Shown: positions 63,013 to 64,000 of the stretch, one piece after another
Numbering within the stretch: the first letter of the stretch is position 1
Layout: each line of letters starts with the position of its first letter
Assembly (NCBI GenBank): GCA_020746105.1
Contig: CM036617.1
Span: forward strand, 146,127,061 to 146,191,060
Length of the DNA stretch: 64,000 bases
Source: Trogon surrucura
Lineage: Eukaryota; Chordata; Aves; Trogoniformes; Trogonidae
Direction of reading: 5' to 3'
The notes under the pieces: model-generated
The model's input: the letters and a program-made list of their open reading frames with translations, nothing else
What the model was told of the DNA's origin: nothing
Databases searched by the model: none
Position numbers and translations under genes: made by a program

Positions 63013-63653
63013 ACTATGAATTGTGCCCTCGTGGCCAAGAAGGCCAATGGCATCCTGGGGTGTATTAGAAGGGGAGTAGCAAGTAGGTCAAGAGAGGTCC
63101 TCCTGCCCCTCTACTCTGCCCTGGTGAGGCCGCATCTGGAATATTGTGTCCAGTTCTGGGCCCCTCAGTTCAAGAAGGACAGGGAGCTACTTGAGAGAGT
63201 CCAGCGTAGAGCCACAAAGATGGTGAAGGGAGTGGAGCATCTCCCTTATGAGGAAAGGCTGAAGGAGCTGGATCTCTTTAGCTTGGAGAAGAGGAGGCTG
63301 AGGGGTGACCTCATCAATGTTTATAAATATGTCAAGGGGGAATGTCAGGAGGATGGAGCCAGGCTCTTTTCAGCGGCGTCCACTGACAGGACAAGGGGCA
63401 ATGGGTGGAAGCTGGAACACAGGAGGTTCCAGAAAAATATGAGGAAAAACTTTTTCACTGTGAGGGTGACTGAGCACTGGAACAGGCTGCCTAGGGAAGT
63501 TGTGGAATCTCCATCTCTTGAGACATTCAAAACCCGCCTGGACGCGTTCCTGTGCGCTCTAGTGTAGGTGATCCTGCTCTGGCAGGGGGGTTGGACTAGA
63601 TGATCTTTGAGGTCCCTTCCAACCTTTAACATTCTGTGATTCTGTGATTCTGT
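63013..63653 (+). mobile_element. CR1 LINE, 5'-truncated, well preserved (about 640 bp)
   Basis: From TGTGCCCTCGTGGCCAAGAA through ACTGGAACAGGCTGCCTAGG to GGTTGGACTAGATGATCTTT, GAGGTCCCTTCCAACC and a tail of three octamers (ATTCTGTG, ATTCTGTG, ATTCTGTA). The tail and coding part are nearly intact, marking it as the youngest-looking CR1 in the window. Confidence 0.97.
63016..63567 (+). pseudogene. CR1 ORF2 C-terminal fragment (end of the reverse transcriptase), open frame
   Basis: A 183-codon frame without stops or shifts. It starts [20 protein letters not shown], includes [20 protein letters not shown] (the thumb-side block downstream of the catalytic motif in non-LTR reverse transcriptases), [40 protein letters not shown] and the C-terminal [20 protein letters not shown]. 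The endonuclease and catalytic motifs lie upstream in a full-length element and are missing, so the product cannot support transposition by itself. The apparent start codon is fortuitous, created at the 5' truncation point. Transcription is not expected except within the host intron, and there it is antisense to ST8SIA1. Confidence 0.9.
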
Positions 63654-64000
63654 AATTAAACTGCATGCAGCTACATTAAAATGATTTAACAGGAATTCTC
63701 CTGCATTTAGGGAACCACATGGAGCATATAGAATAAGATTAATATACATACACAGATCTAAAATTTAGAAAACTGGAACAACAGAAGATGGCAGTGCAAG
63801 ATGCCTCCTCAGTGCAGTGAGGGTCATCCTCACCGTGTGAGGATAAATTCTAAATGAAGAAAGACAATTCATTTTCCATACATTTACCCTGTAGGAACTA
63901 GCCTCAAAACTAGGTCTTTTTTATATAGGCTTGTGAACACACATCAAAAGGGAGCAACACTCTTGGCTGCTCTGAAGATGAAAATTACAAGCAGAGGAAT
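63654..64000. other. Sequence to the window end, nothing recognised
   Basis: AT-rich DNA after the CR1 tail, with no frame or repeat that I can name. Confidence 0.5.

Larger units (their letters stand above)
37078..64000 (-). other. ST8SIA1: ST8SIA1 intron 1 (partial, at least 26.9 kb)
   Basis: Inferred from the exon at its low-coordinate end. The upstream exon should encode a cytoplasmic tail, a signal-anchor helix and a stem; no minus-strand frame here shows that pattern, so it probably lies beyond 64000. The intron hosts a full-length solo ERVL LTR, a minisatellite and six CR1 pieces; apart from the short relic at 40854 these repeats lie on the plus strand, antisense to the gene, or (60701) on the minus strand. 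Confidence 0.65.

Noticed and set aside
1..64000. tRNA, rRNA, CRISPR, operon or defence-system content
   Set aside because: Nothing with the needed structure was seen, and the repeat content is that of a bird intron rather than a microbial genome.

Overview
The window looks like avian genomic DNA. It carries at least fourteen fragments of the CR1 LINE, most of them 5'-truncated and ending in the octamer tail (repeats of ATTCTGTG or ATTCTATG) that marks bird CR1 copies. It also carries two long terminal repeats of the bird ERVL type. The rest is AT-rich, CpG-poor, stop-dense sequence, as expected of large introns. The species cannot be fixed from the sequence. The 1.2-kb LTR resembles ERVL LTRs I know from songbird repeat libraries, which leans towards Neoaves.

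I found one protein-coding exon, at 36933-37077 on the minus strand. It is 145 bp, flanked by a good acceptor and donor, and encodes 48 residues that match the luminal segment of alpha-2,8-sialyltransferase 1 (ST8SIA1, GD3 synthase) just before sialylmotif L. On this reading 37078-64000 is part of intron 1 and 1-36932 is part of intron 2. I saw no signal-anchor exon upstream and no sialylmotif L, S or C-terminal exon downstream, so both introns continue past the window edges.

Layout. 1-11.4 kb: mostly unique sequence, one CR1 and a 35-bp tandem duplication. 11.4-12.4 kb: an isolated CpG-dense patch ending near an A16 run, then an antisense CR1. 12.4-29.9 kb: unique sequence, three CR1 remnants and two tandem duplications. 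29.9-35.4 kb: an old ERVL LTR, an A11-G19 tract and three CR1 copies. 35.4-48 kb: the ST8SIA1 exon and flanking introns with one CR1 and one short CR1 relic. 48.4-49.7 kb: a solo ERVL LTR with a perfect 5-bp target duplication. 49.7-64 kb: an internal CR1 ORF2 relic, a 59-bp minisatellite and three more CR1 copies, the last with an open reverse-transcriptase C-terminal frame.

No operon, CRISPR array, tRNA, rRNA or defence system was seen. Apart from the CR1 reverse-transcriptase pieces and the exon, the ATG-started open frames look like chance frames. I found no convincing undescribed system. The CpG-dense patch at 11.47-11.80 kb, with a 94-codon open frame lacking an ATG, is the observation most worth a second look.
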